From NCBI RefSeq assembly GCF_026015625.1, contig NZ_JAPDVG010000001.1:1426001-1490000 (forward strand): a stretch of DNA of 64,000 bases, written 5' to 3'. The position numbers and the translations under genes were made by a program. Below the pieces are notes generated by a model. The model did no database searches and was not told the DNA's origin. It was given only the letters and a program-made list of their open reading frames with translations. Positions 62,801 through 64,000 of this stretch are shown here, piece by piece. This stretch comes from Segatella copri. Lineage in GTDB: Bacteria; Bacteroidota; Bacteroidia; Bacteroidales; Bacteroidaceae. The number at the start of each line of letters is the position of its first letter. Positions within the stretch are counted from its first letter, which is position 1.

Positions 62801-64000
62801 ATGAGCATTAATATCAAGAGAAATCAGTTGAAGAGAGTAGTTATCGTAGGTGGCGGACTCGGTGGTCTTCGTTTGGCAGAAGACCTCTGCAATTCAAACC
62901 TGCAGGTGGTGTTGATCGATAAGAACAATTTCCATCAGTTCCCTCCGCTTATCTATCAGATAGCTTCGGCAGGTATCGACCCAAGTTCCATCTCCTTCCC
63001 TTTCCGCCAGATTTTCCGCAAGCGCAAGAACTTCTACTTCCGCATGGCAGAAGCGAGAGCCGTATTCCCAGACAAGAAGATTCTGCAGACTTCCATCGGT
63101 AAGATTGAGTACGATTACCTGGTGTTCGCAGCAGGAACCACTACCAATTTCTATGGCAATGCCAACATCGAGAAGTGGGCGATTCCGATGAAGACCGTTT
63201 CAGAGGCAATGGGATTGCGCAACGCTGTGCTGAGTAACCTGGAACGTGCATTGACCTGTGCCACAGAAGAGGAGCGACAGGAACTCCTGAACGTGGTCAT
63301 TGTGGGCGGTGGTGCCACAGGTGTGGAGATAGCCGGAGCCCTCTCTGAAATGAAGCACTACGTGATTCCTTATGATTATCCTGATATGGACTCATCTCTG
63401 ATGCACATCTATCTTCTGGAAGCGGGCGACAGACTGCTCGCCGGAATGTCACAGGACTCTTCTAAGAAAGCATACGAATTCCTTACCAGTATGGGTGTGG
63501 ATGTACAGTTTGGCAAAATGGTAACCGACTACAAGGACCACAAGGTTCTGATGAAGGACGGTCAGGAGATTCCTACCCGCACCTTCCTCTGGGTATCAGG
63601 TGTAAAGGCACAGCCTATCACAGGTATCGATGGCGACCATCTAGACCGTGGTTTCCGAATCGTAGTAGATGAATTCAACCGCATCCCTGGCATGGACGGT
63701 CTCTTCGCTATCGGCGACCAGTGTATCCAGACCACAGACCCAGCTTATCCTAGCGGTCATCCACAGTTGGCACAGGTAGCCATTCAGCAGGCAGCACTCC
63801 TGGCTAAGAATATCCAGAAGATTGCGAAGGCAGATGAGGAGAATGAGAAGCATCCTGGTTCTTCAGCCCAAAACATCGACCAGCAGCTCAAGCCATTCCG
63901 CTACAAGAACCTGGGTTCTATGGCTACCATCGGAAGACACAAGGCTGTAGTAGAGCTTGGCAAGTTCCACAGCCAAGGCTTCTTTGCCTGGGTATTGTGG
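62801..64000 (+). CDS. ndh: Type II NADH dehydrogenase, cut by window end
   Basis: 400 residues visible, no stop before the window end. FAD-dependent, single-subunit NADH:quinone oxidoreductase. First Rossmann motif VVIVGGGLGGLRLAEDL (13-29) binds FAD. Also NNFHQFPPLIYQIASAGIDPSSI (in parts), FAAGTTTNF, and the NADH-binding VVIVGGGATGVEIAGAL (~168). FLWVSGVKAQP and LFAIGDQCIQT follow, then the C-terminal amphipathic region starts at LGSMATIGRHKAVVEL. Start chosen at the ATG 96 bp after the promoter. Recycles NADH and feeds the menaquinone pool. Confidence 0.93.
   Translation, partial: MSINIKRNQLKRVVIVGGGLGGLRLAEDLCNSNLQVVLIDKNNFHQFPPLIYQIASAGIDPSSISFPFRQIFRKRKNFYFRMAEARAVFPDKKILQTSIGKIEYDYLVFAAGTTTNFYGNANIEKWAIPMKTVSEAMGLRNAVLSNLERALTCATEEERQELLNVVIVGGGATGVEIAGALSEMKHYVIPYDYPDMDSSLMHIYLLEAGDRLLAGMSQDSSKKAYEFLTSMGVDVQFGKMVTDYKDHKVLMKDGQEIPTRTFLWVSGVKAQPITGIDGDHLDRGFRIVVDEFNRIPGMDGLFAIGDQCIQTTDPAYPSGHPQLAQVAIQQAALLAKNIQKIAKADEENEKHPGSSAQNIDQQLKPFRYKNLGSMATIGRHKAVVELGKFHSQGFFAWVLW

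Overview
The window looks like a chromosomal segment of an intestinal Bacteroidales, most likely Prevotellaceae (Segatella/Prevotella copri-like). Supporting signs are many promoters of the Bacteroidetes type (TTG about 19-20 nt upstream of TAnnTTTGC), a bacterial serine palmitoyltransferase, a GldB lipoprotein, a 287-residue primary sigma factor, paired S9 dipeptidyl-peptidase-type enzymes, a tiny 'smalltalk' gene beside an HU-like gene, and a VirE/DUF3987 protein. The species name is inference; no 16S gene is present.

Layout. 1-1.4 kb: 3' part of an IS1182-type transposase. 1.5-4.7 kb (minus): cytidylate-kinase-like protein, LrgA, LrgB and a beta-helix lipoprotein whose start codon lies in a hairpin loop. 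4.8-5 kb: two identical tRNA-Pro(UGG) genes. 5.2-7.7 kb: serine palmitoyltransferase divergent from a lipid kinase, a plausible sphingolipid pair. 8-18.4 kb: housekeeping genes (tRNA methyltransferase, lon-tgt-LptF/G permease, DEAD-box helicase, ComEC-like protein, gdhA).

18.5-33 kb is the accessory region. An amidase, a DUF5675 protein, a primase/P-loop VirE-DUF3987 protein and two small proteins lie on the minus strand. An HU-like protein and a smalltalk peptide lie on the plus strand about 9 kb away. Between the two halves sit an unrecognised 372-residue protein and an operon of a small lipoprotein with hsdM-hsdS-hsdR. Related GGTCA/TGACC arrays occur at three places in this region; one flanks an AT-rich palindrome and looks like a replication origin. 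I read the region as a possible integrated replicon or phage-satellite-like module with a type I restriction cassette inside it; this is the best candidate for an undescribed system.

33-64 kb is mostly core: DUF1232 protein, RNase P RNA, HtrA protease, RpoD, gldB-DPP IV operon, DUF4861 protein, glycosyltransferase, two radical-SAM proteins (one is MtaB), MFS exporter, S9 peptidase, two PLP sulfur-amino-acid enzymes, Pif1-like helicase, nitroreductase, umuC-umuD, a LacI-controlled mannitol dehydrogenase/sugar transporter locus, and the start of a type II NADH dehydrogenase cut by the window edge.

Two dispersed non-coding repeat types recur: a nested palindrome of about 200 bp, and heptamer tandem repeats (TTCAAAG, TTCAACA) directly before start codons. 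All domain calls are by eye from the translations; no database search was run.
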